Shown: positions 30,968 to 41,000 of the stretch, piece after piece
How the letters are laid out: every line of letters starts with the position of its first letter
Numbering within the stretch: the first letter of the stretch is position 1
Notes under the pieces: model-generated
The model's input: only the letters and a program-made list of their open reading frames with translations
Told to the model about the DNA's origin: nothing
Database searches by the model: none
Assembly (NCBI GenBank): GCA_034521975.1
Contig: JAXHLR010000004.1
Coordinates: forward strand, 396,165 to 460,164
Direction: 5' to 3'
Length of the DNA: 64,000 nucleotides
From: Acidimicrobiales bacterium
Lineage (GTDB): Bacteria; Actinomycetota; Acidimicrobiia; Acidimicrobiales; SKKL01
Translations under genes and position numbers: made by a program

Positions 30968-31912
30968 ATGGACCACGATCTCCAGCTCCTCGAGCTCGCA
31001 TCGCGCCAACACGGACTCGTCACCGCGCCGCAGGCTCACAGGATGGGCCTCTCGGCGAGACAGGTTCAGGGCCGCGTTCGGCGAGGTTCGTTCGAACGGG
31101 TGTCAGCGCTGGTCCTCCGGGTGGCCGGCAGTCCGCACAGCCGCGAACAGGAGATCCTCGCCGCCGTGTGGTCGTGCGGGCCGACCGCCGTGGCCTCACA
31201 CTCCACCGCCGCGTGGCTCCACCGTCTGGACGGGGCCCGACTGACGCTCCCCGCCGAGGTCACGGTCCTCCGCCCGGCGCGGGGAAACCGACAAGTCGCT
31301 CGGGTCCACGAGACGAGGGTGCTGACCAACGCCGACCGCGGCCGCTGCGGGCTGATCCCCGTCATGGCTGTGCCGCGGACGTTGGTCGCACTGGCGGCCA
31401 TCGAGGCTCCCGACGCGGTCGAGGCCGCGCTCGACGGCGCGCTCCGCGACGGACTCGTCAGTCACCGGGAGATGGTCTGGCATCTCGAGCGGCTCGCCAC
31501 CTCCGGACGGGCAGGGTGCGCGCTCCTCCTGTCGCTCCTCGGTGCCGAGCCGAGCTCCACTCGCCGCTGTGAGAGCTGGCTCGAGACTGAATGCCTCAGG
31601 TTGTTCCGCCGCAGCGAGTTGCCCGAACCGCAGGTGCAGCGGGTGGTGCGCGACTCGACAGGGCGGGTGCTACGTGCCGACTTCGCGTTTGCCGAGGGCC
31701 GCCTCGCCGTCGAGGTCTCGGGCCACGCCACCCATGCCACCCGTCGTCGACGCCAAGAAGACGCAGAGCGTCGGGCCGAGCTGGCGCTGCTCGGCATCGC
31801 CCACCTCGAGCTCACCTACGAGGACGTGACCGAACGCCCCGACTACGTTGTGCGGCGCGTGCGCCAGATGCTCGAGCACCTGGGCGATCTGCCGGCACAG
31901 ACCACCCCCTGA
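30968..31912 (+). CDS. AbiEi-antitoxin-like N-domain / DUF559-like protein
   Basis: A 314-residue protein starting MDHDLQLLELASRQHGLVTAPQAHRMG: a winged-helix region of the AbiEi antitoxin type. The C-terminal third (RADFAFAEGRLAVEVSG ... RRRQEDAERRAEL) resembles DUF559, a Vsr-like endonuclease fold. Such proteins are common single genes in actinobacteria; no nucleotidyltransferase toxin (AbiEii) lies nearby, so a toxin-antitoxin role is not supported. It is inserted between trmD and rimM on the opposite strand, and its 3' end is part of a 53-bp duplication. TGTACT six bases before the ATG suggests leaderless transcription. Confidence 0.72.
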   Translation: MDHDLQLLELASRQHGLVTAPQAHRMGLSARQVQGRVRRGSFERVSALVLRVAGSPHSREQEILAAVWSCGPTAVASHSTAAWLHRLDGARLTLPAEVTVLRPARGNRQVARVHETRVLTNADRGRCGLIPVMAVPRTLVALAAIEAPDAVEAALDGALRDGLVSHREMVWHLERLATSGRAGCALLLSLLGAEPSSTRRCESWLETECLRLFRRSELPEPQVQRVVRDSTGRVLRADFAFAEGRLAVEVSGHATHATRRRRQEDAERRAELALLGIAHLELTYEDVTERPDYVVRRVRQMLEHLGDLPAQTTP

Positions 31913-32013
31913 GGTCGCTTCCTGCCGGCAGAACGGCGGCGACGACCGTCAAGGGACCGACTGCCGGCACAGACCACCCCCTGAGGTCGCTTCCTGCCGG
32001 CAGAACGGCGGCG
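31889..32013. repeat. 53-bp direct repeat spanning the AbiEi-like stop codon
   Basis: Copies at 31889-31941 and 31961-32013 are identical over 53 bp, with a 72-bp period. Copy 1 includes the last seven codons and TGA of the AbiEi-like gene; copy 2 lies in the intergenic gap before rimM. Each copy contains the 10-bp palindrome CTGCCGGCAG, which could form a small hairpin between the convergent genes. Confidence 0.95.
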
Positions 32014-32036
32014 GAGCGCTACCGATGCCGGTGGGG

Positions 32037-32501
32037 CTACAGGTCGAACAGGCCGGCCGGGGGGTCGATGGTGACGGTGCCGGCGTCGTGGTCGACCACG
32101 AAGGTGAGCGGTACCAGCGCGCCGGAGTCGAGGACCAACAGATCGTGCGCCGGGTTCGCCTGCACCGAGTCGACCCTGCCCCGTGCGGTGCCGTCGAGCT
32201 CGACCACCTCGGCACCCACCAGCTCGTGGACCCAGAGCTCGTCGGGATCGTCGAGCGCCTCGGCGAGCAGGACGGTGCCACGCAGCGCATCGGCGGCCTC
32301 ACGGCCCTCGATCCCCGCGAAGGCGACGATGTGCTTGTCCTGGTGCGGGCGTGATGACTCGACCTCGAGGGTGTGGTCGCCCGCGACGAGCACCGCACCC
32401 GGCTCGACCCGTTCGAGACGGTTGGTGGTGAGCGCCACCACGACCTCGCCCCCCAGGCCGTGGGCCTTGGTGATGCGTCCGACCTCGAGGTGGTCGGTCA
32501 T
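32037..32501 (-). CDS. rimM: 16S rRNA processing protein RimM
   Basis: Binds S19 and assists 30S head assembly. The 154-residue protein starts MTDHLEVGRITKAHGLGGEVVV, the RimM N-terminal barrel; the PRC-barrel half has LWVHELVGAEVVELDG and VDSVQANPAHDLLVLD. The ATG at 32501 is used because it opens the conserved N-terminus. It is 10 bp after the KH-protein gene. The usual next gene, trmD, is separated by the inserted plus-strand gene. Confidence 0.95.
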   Translation of the reverse strand: MTDHLEVGRITKAHGLGGEVVVALTTNRLERVEPGAVLVAGDHTLEVESSRPHQDKHIVAFAGIEGREAADALRGTVLLAEALDDPDELWVHELVGAEVVELDGTARGRVDSVQANPAHDLLVLDSGALVPLTFVVDHDAGTVTIDPPAGLFDL

Positions 32502-32511
32502 GGACGTGGCG

Positions 32512-32808
32512 TCAGTCGACGAACTCGACGTCGACATCGACGCCGTCTCGCACCGCAGCCGCCCGGACCACGGTGCGGATGGCGTTGGCGACCCGGCCAC
32601 GGCGGCCGATGACCCGGCCCATGTCCCCCGGAGCCACGTGCACGTCGAGGCGCACCCGGTCGAGTCGATCGTCGTTGACCTCGACCTCGACGCCGTCGGG
32701 ATCGTCGACGACTGCCTTGACGAGGTACTCGAGTACCGAGGTGGCGGTAGCCGCCGGCTTGCGGTTGGGGTCGAAGTCGTCGTCGAGATCGGCGTCGGTG
32801 TCGGTCAC
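32512..32808 (-). CDS. khpA: KH-domain RNA-binding protein (KhpA-like)
   Basis: A 98-residue single-KH protein; the GxxG loop is in [18 protein letters not shown]. KhpA proteins bind RNA, often with KhpB, and influence cell division and ribosome-linked processes in Gram-positive bacteria. The N-terminal 30 residues are acidic and unusually long for the family. The GTG at 32808 overlaps the rpsP stop by 4 bp, so translation is coupled; rimM follows after 10 bp. Confidence 0.88.
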   Translation of the reverse strand: MTDTDADLDDDFDPNRKPAATATSVLEYLVKAVVDDPDGVEVEVNDDRLDRVRLDVHVAPGDMGRVIGRRGRVANAIRTVVRAAAVRDGVDVDVEFVD

Positions 32809-33131
32809 GAGGTCGACTCGGCTTCGGCGGGGGTCGCTTCGCCAGGACCGGCTTCGGCGGCTGGCGGCGGGGTCCCGGTCTTGAACCACTCCCAGGCCCC
32901 TGAGGCCTTGAGCAGCTTCTCGACCGTCTCGGTCGGCTGGGCACCGCTGCGGAGCCACCCGACCGCCTTCTCGTTGTCGATCTTGATCACCGAGGGATCG
33001 CGGCGGGGCTCGTAGGTGCCGAGGATCTCGATGAATCGCCCGTCGCGGGGCGACCGGGCGTCGGCGGCGACGACCCGGTAGGTCGGCTGCTTCTTCTTGC
33101 CCATCCGCATGAGGCGGAGCTTGACGGCCAC
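32805..33131 (-). CDS. rpsP: 30S ribosomal protein S16
   Basis: Small-subunit assembly protein, 108 residues. [25 protein letters not shown] is split over the S16 signature, followed by [14 protein letters not shown] and [15 protein letters not shown]-like text (here [17 protein letters not shown]). A Pro/Ala/Glu-rich tail of about 25 residues is appended. The GTG at 33131 gives the conserved start. It heads the rpsP-khpA-rimM group, 90 bp after ffh. Confidence 0.95.
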   Translation of the reverse strand: MAVKLRLMRMGKKKQPTYRVVAADARSPRDGRFIEILGTYEPRRDPSVIKIDNEKAVGWLRSGAQPTETVEKLLKASGAWEWFKTGTPPPAAEAGPGEATPAEAESTS

Positions 33132-33220
33132 GTTCGTGTCTCTTCCTGGATCGGTGTTGGGGATCGACTGCCCAGCATAGGGCGCTGGGGCGACTGGACA
33201 GTCTTGGCCAGATGTGGCCC

Positions 33221-34669
33221 TCAGTTCAACTTGGGGCCCTGACCCGGCACGGGGAACTGGTCGCCGAGCTGGCCGAGTCCGAGCGGGTCGTCGGGGTCGA
33301 AGCGAGGCTTCTGGGGACCCTTGGGGGTGACGCGCCCGCCCTTCTTGGCCTTCTTGTTCTTCTTGCCCTTCTTGGCTCGGCCGGGCATGCCGCCACCCAT
33401 GTCCTTCATCATCGACTGCATCTGTTTGAACTGCTTGATGAGGTTGGAGACCTGATTGGGCTGGGTGCCGGAACCGTTGGCGATGCGGGTGCGCCGCGAC
33501 CCGTTGATGACCTCGGGCTGCACCCGCTCCTCGGGCGTCATCGACTTGATGATGGCCTCGATGCGGGCGATCTCGCGATCGTCGATCTCGGCGTCCTTCA
33601 TCTCCTTGGGGAGGCCCGGCATCATGCCCATGAGGTTCTGCAGCGGGCCCATCTTCTTGAGCTGCTGCATGGTCTCGAGGAAGTCGTCGAGGGTGAACTG
33701 CCCTTCGAGGAGCTTGGTCGCCGTCGCCTCGGCCTCCTCGACCTCGTAGGCCTCCTCGGCCTTTTCGATGAGGGTCAGCATGTCGCCCATGCCGAGGATG
33801 CGACCCGCCAGGCGATCGGGGTGGAACTGGTCGAAGTCGGCCAGCTTCTCGCCGGTCGACGCGAAGGCGATGGGGCGTCCGACGACCTCCTTGACCGACA
33901 GGGCGGCGCCGCCGCGAGCGTCGGAGTCGAGCTTGGACAGGATCACGCCGTCGAGCTCGAGGGTCTCGTGGAACGACTCGGCGACAGCGACGGCGTCCTG
34001 GCCGGTCATGGCGTCGACGACGAGGAAGGTGTAGTGCGGTTCGACTGCGTCGGAGATCTGACGGACTTGTTCCATCATCTCGGCATCGATGCCGAGACGA
34101 CCGGCGGTGTCGACGATGACGACGTCGCGACCGAGCCGGCGGGCCTCGTCGAGACCTCGCTTGGCGACGTCGACGGGGTCGGTCGGCTCGGACCACACCG
34201 GAACGTCGACCTGGTCGGCCAGGGTGCGGAGCTGGTCGACCGCGGCGGGGCGCTGGAGGTCGGCCCCGATGAGCAACGGGTTGCGCCCCTGCTGTTTGAA
34301 CCAGCGCGCCAGCTTGGCCGTGGCCGTGGTCTTGCCCGCGCCCTGCAGTCCGGCCATGAGGACCACCGTCGGCGGCTTCGACGCGTAGGTGATCTTCATG
34401 GTCTCGCCGCCGAGGGTCTCGATGAGCTCCTCGTGGACGATCTTGACGACCTGCTGGGCCGGGGTGAGGCTCTTGCTCAGCTCCTCGCCGGTGCAGCGCT
34501 CGCGGATGCGGTTGACCATGCCGCGGGCGACGCGAACGTTGACGTCGGCCTCGAGCAGGGCGACCCGGATCTCGCGGAGGACCTCGTCGATGTCGGCGTC
34601 GCCGAGGCGACCCTTGCCCCGCAGGCGTTTGAAGATTCCGTCGAATCGGTCAGAGAGTGCGTCGAACAT
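33221..34669 (-). CDS. ffh: Signal recognition particle protein Ffh
   Basis: GTPase subunit of SRP, targeting nascent membrane proteins. The 482-residue protein has the N domain, G domain with [23 protein letters not shown] and [11 protein letters not shown], and the Met-rich M domain ([15 protein letters not shown], then [13 protein letters not shown] and [11 protein letters not shown]) that binds SRP RNA and signal peptides. The C-terminal tail is very Lys/Gly-rich. ftsY, its receptor, is two genes upstream. Confidence 0.97.
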   Translation of the reverse strand: MFDALSDRFDGIFKRLRGKGRLGDADIDEVLREIRVALLEADVNVRVARGMVNRIRERCTGEELSKSLTPAQQVVKIVHEELIETLGGETMKITYASKPPTVVLMAGLQGAGKTTATAKLARWFKQQGRNPLLIGADLQRPAAVDQLRTLADQVDVPVWSEPTDPVDVAKRGLDEARRLGRDVVIVDTAGRLGIDAEMMEQVRQISDAVEPHYTFLVVDAMTGQDAVAVAESFHETLELDGVILSKLDSDARGGAALSVKEVVGRPIAFASTGEKLADFDQFHPDRLAGRILGMGDMLTLIEKAEEAYEVEEAEATATKLLEGQFTLDDFLETMQQLKKMGPLQNLMGMMPGLPKEMKDAEIDDREIARIEAIIKSMTPEERVQPEVINGSRRTRIANGSGTQPNQVSNLIKQFKQMQSMMKDMGGGMPGRAKKGKKNKKAKKGGRVTPKGPQKPRFDPDDPLGLGQLGDQFPVPGQGPKLN

Positions 34670-34740
34670 GCAGGAGCCGATGCTACCGGACGGTCAGGAC
34701 CCTTCGACCACCGCGCGGGTTCGCGCACGGTGCCAATGGA

Positions 34741-35301
34741 TCAGGCCGACACCTCTTCGGTGGACTCGGAGGCATCGGCAGCCTCGGGATCGTCGGTCTG
34801 GATGCCGGTGGCGGTGCCCTGGTCGGCGTCGCCGCCGATGGTGACGTTGTTGAGCACCGACACCACCCCGCGGACCGCCTTGGCGGCATCTTCGAGGTCG
34901 GAGCGGCCGGTGTCGTGGGGGGCCTCGCCGGCAAGGGTGACCACACCGTCGGTGACCGAGACCTCGGGTTGGGGAAGGTGCCAGGTTCGGGTGCTCGATG
35001 CCAGCTCGGTACGCACCTGGGCGGTGAGCGTCTCATCGTCGATCGGGCCCGACGGTGTGCCCGAGGCCAGGTCGCGGGCCTGTTCGACGAGCTGGCGGCC
35101 GGTGGGGGTCGAGGTGAAGAACCAGCCGAGCCCCAACCCCGCGGCGAAGGAGATCACGCTGCTGCGCATGGCCATGCGGGAGGTGAGGAAGGTGGTCTTC
35201 ACCGAGAGCTTGAACAGGCCCAGTGCTGCCTTGATCGGCAGGATGATCGCCGCCGCCACCAGGCGAAACGGCAACGTGATGAGGAATTTGATCGCACCCA
35301 C
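34741..35301 (-). CDS. BON-domain protein with hydrophobic N-terminus
   Basis: A 186-residue protein. The first 65 residues contain hydrophobic stretches (LPFRLVAAAIILPIKAALGL and SVISFAAGLGLGWFF) likely to insert in or lie on the membrane. Residues about 90-155 form a BON-type domain (DETLTAQVRTELASS ... VSVTDGVVTLAGEAP ... AAKAVRGVVSVLNNV), a phospholipid-binding fold. The tail is acidic. It lies between ftsY and ffh, so a link to the membrane-targeting pathway is possible but not shown. GTG start. Confidence 0.78.
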   Translation of the reverse strand: MGAIKFLITLPFRLVAAAIILPIKAALGLFKLSVKTTFLTSRMAMRSSVISFAAGLGLGWFFTSTPTGRQLVEQARDLASGTPSGPIDDETLTAQVRTELASSTRTWHLPQPEVSVTDGVVTLAGEAPHDTGRSDLEDAAKAVRGVVSVLNNVTIGGDADQGTATGIQTDDPEAADASESTEEVSA

Positions 35302-35380
35302 GGCCAGCTCCTTGTCGAGATCGTGTTCCCCCGGACTATCACGAGACCGCCCGAATCGAAACCCCCAGGGGAGTTTGAGG

Positions 35381-36511
35381 CTAGTCGGTGGCGAAGAGCG
35401 CTTCGACGAACTCGTCCGGATCGAAGTCGATCAGGTCGGCAACGGTCTCGCCGACGCCGACCAGCTTGACCGGGATGCCGAGCTCGGCCTGGATGCTCAC
35501 CACGATGCCACCACGTGCCGATCCGTCCAGCTTGGTGAGCACCACCCCGGTGACGTCGGCGGCGTCGGCGAACTGCTTGGCCTGCATGAGCCCGTTCTGG
35601 CCGGTGGTGGCATCGATGACCAGGAGCACCTCGGCGACCTGTCCGGGTTCGCGGTCGGCGATGCGACGCACCTTGGCCAACTCTTCCATGAGGTTCACCT
35701 TGGTGTGGAGCCGGCCGGCGGTGTCGGCCAGCACCAGGTCGTGACCCCGGGATGCGGCCCGCTGCACGCCATCGAAGATGACCGAGCTGGGGTCGCCGCC
35801 CTCGGCACCGCGGACGAAGTCGGCACCGGTGCGCTCGGCCCAGGTCTCGAGCTGTTCGGCGGCCGCCGCCCGGAAGGTGTCGCCGGCCGCGACCAACGCT
35901 CTGCGTCCTTCACCCGCCTCGCGCGACGACAGCTTGCCGATCGTCGTGGTCTTGCCGGCACCGTTGACCCCGACGATGAGCCACACCGGGACCCGACCTT
36001 CGTCGACGGTTCGGCTGAGGGTGCGGTCGTAGGCACCGATTTGGACCTTCATCTCCTGCTTGAGGGCGTCGAGCAGGGCGGCGGGCTCGGTGATCGACTC
36101 GTCGGCCACGCGCTCGCGCAGGTGGTCGATGAGGGTCATGGTTGCTGCCACGCCGACATCGGCGCGCAGCAGGGCCTCTTCGATCTCCTCCCAGGTCTCC
36201 TCGTCGATCCCGGATCGACCCAGGATCGAGCCGACGTACCCGCTGAAGGTGGAACGAGCCTTGCCGAGACGGTCGCGCAGACGTGGTGGCGCCTCGACGA
36301 CCGGCGTGTGGTCGACCAGGTCGGGAGCGGCGGTGTCGGGAGGGGCCTCGGCCACGGCGGTGCCAGCGGCACCGGAGCCGGTCCGGTCGACCGAACGGGT
36401 GGGCGGCGGTTCGAGCTCGGGGCCGCGGCGACGCCGGGTGGTGACGACGAACGCGGCGGTGGCCCCGACCACGACCAGCAGGGCGATGATGATGATGAGC
36501 AGCTCAGCCAT
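35381..36511 (-). CDS. ftsY: Signal recognition particle receptor FtsY
   Basis: GTPase receptor for SRP at the membrane. The 376-residue protein begins with a hydrophobic anchor (LLIIIIALLVVVGATAAFVV) and an acidic A-domain linker, then the NG domain: VGVNGAGKTTTIGKLS, GDTFRAAAAEQL, LADTAGRLHTK and LTKLDGSARGG. Anchored FtsY is usual in actinobacteria. A serine protease gene separates it from smc by order protease-ftsY. Confidence 0.97.
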   Translation of the reverse strand: MAELLIIIIALLVVVGATAAFVVTTRRRRGPELEPPPTRSVDRTGSGAAGTAVAEAPPDTAAPDLVDHTPVVEAPPRLRDRLGKARSTFSGYVGSILGRSGIDEETWEEIEEALLRADVGVAATMTLIDHLRERVADESITEPAALLDALKQEMKVQIGAYDRTLSRTVDEGRVPVWLIVGVNGAGKTTTIGKLSSREAGEGRRALVAAGDTFRAAAAEQLETWAERTGADFVRGAEGGDPSSVIFDGVQRAASRGHDLVLADTAGRLHTKVNLMEELAKVRRIADREPGQVAEVLLVIDATTGQNGLMQAKQFADAADVTGVVLTKLDGSARGGIVVSIQAELGIPVKLVGVGETVADLIDFDPDEFVEALFATD

Positions 36512-36575
36512 GACCCGTTGAGCCTACTGATCGGCGCGCACGACCCCGGCACCGCGGACCGTCACGTCGGTGCGG

Positions 36576-37991
36576 TCACAGCTCGGAGATGGTGAGCACC
36601 ACATCGAGGTCGATGTCGGAACCGTCGCGCACCACCGTGACCGTGACCGGGGTGCCGGGGTCGAGCGCGAGGATGCTGGCCCGGAGGTCGCGAACCCCAC
36701 GAATCGGCTGGCCGTCGATGGACACGATGAGGTCACCGACCTCGATGCCGGCGTCATCTGCGGGCGTACCGGGGGTGACCTGCTGGACCAGCGCGCCGGG
36801 CCGTCCCTCGACCGCTTCTCGGACCGACACCCCGAGGAAGCCGGACTGGATCGGCTCGCCGTCGATGAGCCGATCGGCGACCGAGATCGCGAGGTCGATC
36901 GGGATGGCGAAGCCGACGCCCTCGTTGCCGCCACCCTGGGTGCGGATGGCGTCGTTGATCCCGATGACCCGGCCGTGTCGGTCGGCCAGGGCACCACCGG
37001 AGTTGCCGGGGTTGATCGAGGCGTCGGTCTGGATCATCCCGACCAGGTAGGTGGCCTCGGTCTCGACCGGCCGGTCGAGCGCCGAGACGATCCCGGAGGT
37101 GACCGTCTGCTCGAGGCCGAAGGGGCTGCCGACCGCGACCGCCATCTGACCGACCGCGATGTCGGCGTCGACGCCGAGGACGGCAGGAACCAGTCCGGGG
37201 CGAGGATCGATGGCGACGACCCCGACGTCGGTCTCGGGGTGGGTGCCGACGATGCTCGCCTCGACCATGGTGCCGTCGGCCAGGCGGACCCGAACCGCGT
37301 TGGCCCCCTGGATGACGTGGGCGGCGGTGACGATGTGACCCTCGTCGTCCATGATGATCCCCGACCCCAAGCCGAAGTCGGTGTCGATCTGGACCACCGA
37401 CGGCGCCACCGCCTCGGCCACCGCCGCCACCGGCTCGACCACGTCGTCGGGGACGATGCCAGCCTCGCCGCCGTCGTCGACCGGGACCGTCTCGGATTCG
37501 GACGCGGCCGGGGACTCGGCCTGCTCGGTCGACTCGCGCTCGGACAGCGCCCACCCCGCGAGCGCACCACCGCCGACGAGGGCGATCGCGGCGAGCACCA
37601 CCAGGGGCAACACCCACCATGGAGCCCGAGCACGGGGTTCCGGCTGGGCGCTCGGTGGGGTCGATGGTGGCGCCGGCGTGGTCGATGACGCGCCCCACTG
37701 GGCGCGGGGAGGGGCGGGAGGCGCTGGGGGCGGCGGCGCAGGCGACGGCGGTGGGGTGGATGCACCCGGCCATCTCGACGTCTCCGGCGGGGGGACGGGG
37801 GGCGGCGACAGGCCGCCCGACTGGGGGCTGTTCGGCGTGGTCGCGGCGTCGCTGGAGAACGGGTCGTCGGCCTGGACCGTGGTGTCGTCGGAGGACGAGG
37901 GGAGCGATGTCTCAGGAGCCTCGTCGGGCGCCTGGTCGGAATCGGTGTCGTCGGCGACACCGGGTTCTGGCTCATGGGGGGTGGTGGACAC
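36576..37991 (-). CDS. Membrane-anchored S1C (HtrA/DegP-like) serine protease with PDZ domain
   Basis: Extracytoplasmic protease of the HtrA family, 471 residues. A Pro/Ser-rich cytoplasmic region (1-122) precedes one TM (WWVLPLVVLAAIALVGGGALAG). The trypsin-like domain has the full triad: HIVTAAHV (His), ETDVGVVAI (Asp) and NPGNSGGALAD (Ser). A single PDZ domain is C-terminal (GTPADDAGIEVGDLIVSIDG). It resembles mycobacterial PepD/HtrA proteins of envelope quality control. It lies between smc and ftsY; the role is inferred from the family. Confidence 0.92.
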   Translation of the reverse strand: MSTTPHEPEPGVADDTDSDQAPDEAPETSLPSSSDDTTVQADDPFSSDAATTPNSPQSGGLSPPPVPPPETSRWPGASTPPPSPAPPPPAPPAPPRAQWGASSTTPAPPSTPPSAQPEPRARAPWWVLPLVVLAAIALVGGGALAGWALSERESTEQAESPAASESETVPVDDGGEAGIVPDDVVEPVAAVAEAVAPSVVQIDTDFGLGSGIIMDDEGHIVTAAHVIQGANAVRVRLADGTMVEASIVGTHPETDVGVVAIDPRPGLVPAVLGVDADIAVGQMAVAVGSPFGLEQTVTSGIVSALDRPVETEATYLVGMIQTDASINPGNSGGALADRHGRVIGINDAIRTQGGGNEGVGFAIPIDLAISVADRLIDGEPIQSGFLGVSVREAVEGRPGALVQQVTPGTPADDAGIEVGDLIVSIDGQPIRGVRDLRASILALDPGTPVTVTVVRDGSDIDLDVVLTISEL

Positions 37992-38047
37992 GCGACCTCC
38001 TTGCCCTGCGCAGGCTATCGGCGAACCCCGAGGGCGTGACCGCGCGC

Positions 38048-41000
38048 TCAGGCCGGCGACGACACGCGTTCGGACACGACCCGGGAGGAGCCGCCGGGCA
38101 CCATGGTGACCCCGTAGAGGCAGTCGGCTGCCTCCATGGTGCGCTTCTGGTGGCTGACGATGAGCAGCTGGGCCTCGGTCCGGAACTCGTGCAACAGGCC
38201 GAGGAAGCGGTGGAGGTTCACGTCGTCGAGCGCGGCCTCGACCTCGTCCATCACGTAGAAGGGGCTGGGCCGGCTGCGGAAGACCGCGAACAGGAACGCC
38301 AGCGCGGTGAGCGAACGCTCGCCGCCGGAGAGCAGCGAGAGCTTCTTGACGTTCTTCCCCGATGGCTTGGCCTCGACCTCGATGCCGGTGGCCAGCATGT
38401 CGTCGGGTTCGGTGAGGCGGAGCCGTCCGGTGCCGCCGGGGAACAGCGTCTCGAACAGCTGGGCGAAGTTGGCCGCGACATCGGCATACGCGTCCGAGAA
38501 GATGTCGACGATCTCGGCGTCGATGGCACGGATCACCTTGGCCAGGTCACGGCGGGTGGACTTGACGTCGTCGAGCTGTTCCTCGAGGAACGTGTGGCGC
38601 TCCTGCAGCGCCTCGTACTCCTCGAGCGCCAGCGGGTTGATCGGGCCCATCAGCCGAAGCTCGCGCTCGAGCTCGCGCACCCGGGCCGCGGCGGTGACAC
38701 CGTCGGCGAGCGGAGGGCACTCGGCCTCGATGGCAGCATCGGGATCGACGTCGAGGTCGCGACGCAGGGTCTCGACCGCGGTCTCGATCCGCACCTTGGT
38801 CTCGGCGTCGGCCATCTCGATGCGGCTGATCCGCTCGCGGGTCTCCTCCAGCGCCTGCTCGACCCCGGCGCGCTCACGGCGGGTGGCGTCGAGATCGGTG
38901 GCCACGGATCGGACGGCATCGGACTGCTCCTTGCGAAGCTCGTGGAGCCGCACGAGCTGGGTCTCGACGAGGTCGAGACGCTCGGCGACCAGACCGGCGA
39001 GCCGGGTGGTGGCGGTGGCCCGGCGATCCATCTCGTGCTTGCGGGCGTTGGCCTCGTCGCGCTCGTGCTGGTCGCGGTCGAGCCGGTCGGTGATCTCGGC
39101 CCGGCGTTGGGTGAGCACCGAGCGTCGCTGCGCCAGACCCGCGGCGGCCACGTCGAGCTCGTGGCGGGTCGCGGCCAACGCCGTGGTGCGCTCGTCGAGA
39201 CGGCTGCGGGCCTCGGCCAGGGCGCGACCTTGCTCGACCCGCTGGGCCTCTTCGTCCTCGAGGACCGGCAGGATCGCGGCCAGCTCGTCGCGACGGGCGG
39301 CTTCGCGCTCGAGGCGGGCGACCTGGTCGCGACGCTGGTTGTCGAGCGCCTCCCGCTGGGTGGTGGCGTCTCGCCGTTCGGTCTCGACGCGCTGGAGCCC
39401 GTCGCTGGCCGCGCTGACGGTGGCGTCGTTGGCGTCGAGCTCCTTGGCGACGGCGCGCTCGGCGTCGCGGGCGACGGCGAGCGCGGCGTCGGCAGCGTCG
39501 ACGGCCGACCCGGCCCGCTCGACCTCGGTCGCGGCGGACTCGGCGTTGGCGGTGGCTTCGTCGAGCGCGGCGCGGGTGGCGCCCGACCCGGCCATGCCGA
39601 TGCGCCAACCGGTGGCACTGAATCGGTCGCCGTCGCGGGTGACGACCACGGCCTGGGGGTTGGCGATGGCCAGGTCGACCGCCGCCTCCCAGCCGGTGTC
39701 GACCACGACCGCGCGCCCGAGGAGGTGATCGAGCAGCGCCTCGACGTCGCGGTTGTCCGAGCGCACGTGGGACCGCACCGGCTGGCCGACGGCGACCGGG
39801 GCCGTGGTCGCCGCGGCGGGGACCGCGGCCCCGAGTGCGAGCACCGCGCCCCGGGCCTGACCGTGGTGGAGGGCTTCGAGGGCCCGACGGCCGGCGTCGA
39901 GACCGTCGACGACCACCGCGGTGAGCGCGTCGCCCACGGCGGCCTCGAACGCGGCTTCCCACCCCTGGTCGACCTCGACGACGTCGAGGAGCGTGCCCAC
40001 CACGCCGGCGATGTCGGCCAAGCGTTCGGCGCCGGCCCTGGCTCTGGCCTCGTCGAGGGCGAGCGACAACGCCTCGGCGCGGGCGGTCCAGCGGTGGCGT
40101 TCGGCCTCGGCGTCGCGGCGGGCGGTCGTGGCCCGCTCGAGCGTTTCCTCGGCCTCGGTCCGGCGTCGCTCGGCGTCGTCGAGGCGAGCGACGATGGGCT
40201 CCTCGGCGTCGGTGGCCGCCGACAGCTGCTCGCGGAGCCGCGCCGCCTCGGCGTCGAGCTCGGATGCTCGTTGGGTGAGACGGGCCAGGCTCTGGTCGAG
40301 GTGGGCGAGGTCGGCCTCGCCCTGCTGGATCGATCCGTTGAGCCCCGACAGCTCGCCCCTGACCTCGGCGGCACGGCCCGACGGCTCGGCGACTCCGTCG
40401 CCCCAGTCGGTGTCGAAGCGCTCGCGGTCGGCGGCGAGCCTGGTCTCTTGGTCGGCGAGGTCGTCGAGCTGGGGTTGCAGGGAACGTTCGGCCTCGTCGA
40501 CCTGGGCCAGCTCGTGGTCGAGGCGAGCGGCTTCGGATTCGAGGTTGGCGATCACGGTGTGGTCGACCATCGCGGTGCGTTCGCGATCGATTCCCCGGGT
40601 GCGCTCGAGCAGCACCGCGTGCAGGCCACGAGCCCGCTCTCGCAGCGACTCGAAGCGCGCCAGGTCGTTGCCGAGGTCGTCGCCGCCGGCGGCGGTGAGT
40701 CGAGCCTCGGCCGCCATGACCTCGGTGTCGAGACGAGACAGGGTGCTGCGGTGCTGTCGCTCGGCCTCGGCCAGCTCGGCACGGGTGGCGGCATCGGCGT
40801 CGAGCTTGGCTCGCAGGGTGGCCAGCTCGCGTCCGGCCACGTGCACCTGCAGCGCGTGCAGCTCGGCCACGACGTCACCGTGGCGTCGGGCAGCGTCGGC
40901 CTGACGCTCGAGGGGTCGCAGCTGACGACGGACCTCGCGCAGCAGGTCCTGGATGCGCAACAGGTTGCCCTCGGTGGAGGACAGCCGGCGTTCGGCCTTC

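Noticed and set aside
30968-31912. AbiE-type toxin-antitoxin system
   Set aside because: Only the antitoxin-like protein is present; no AbiEii-like nucleotidyltransferase lies next to it, and it has a DUF559-like C-terminus instead.
33212-36595. 1127-codon plus-strand open frame opposite ffh, the BON gene and ftsY
   Set aside because: It is antisense to genes with clear motifs and spans their gaps; its translation is low-complexity and matches nothing. High GC leaves antisense frames open.
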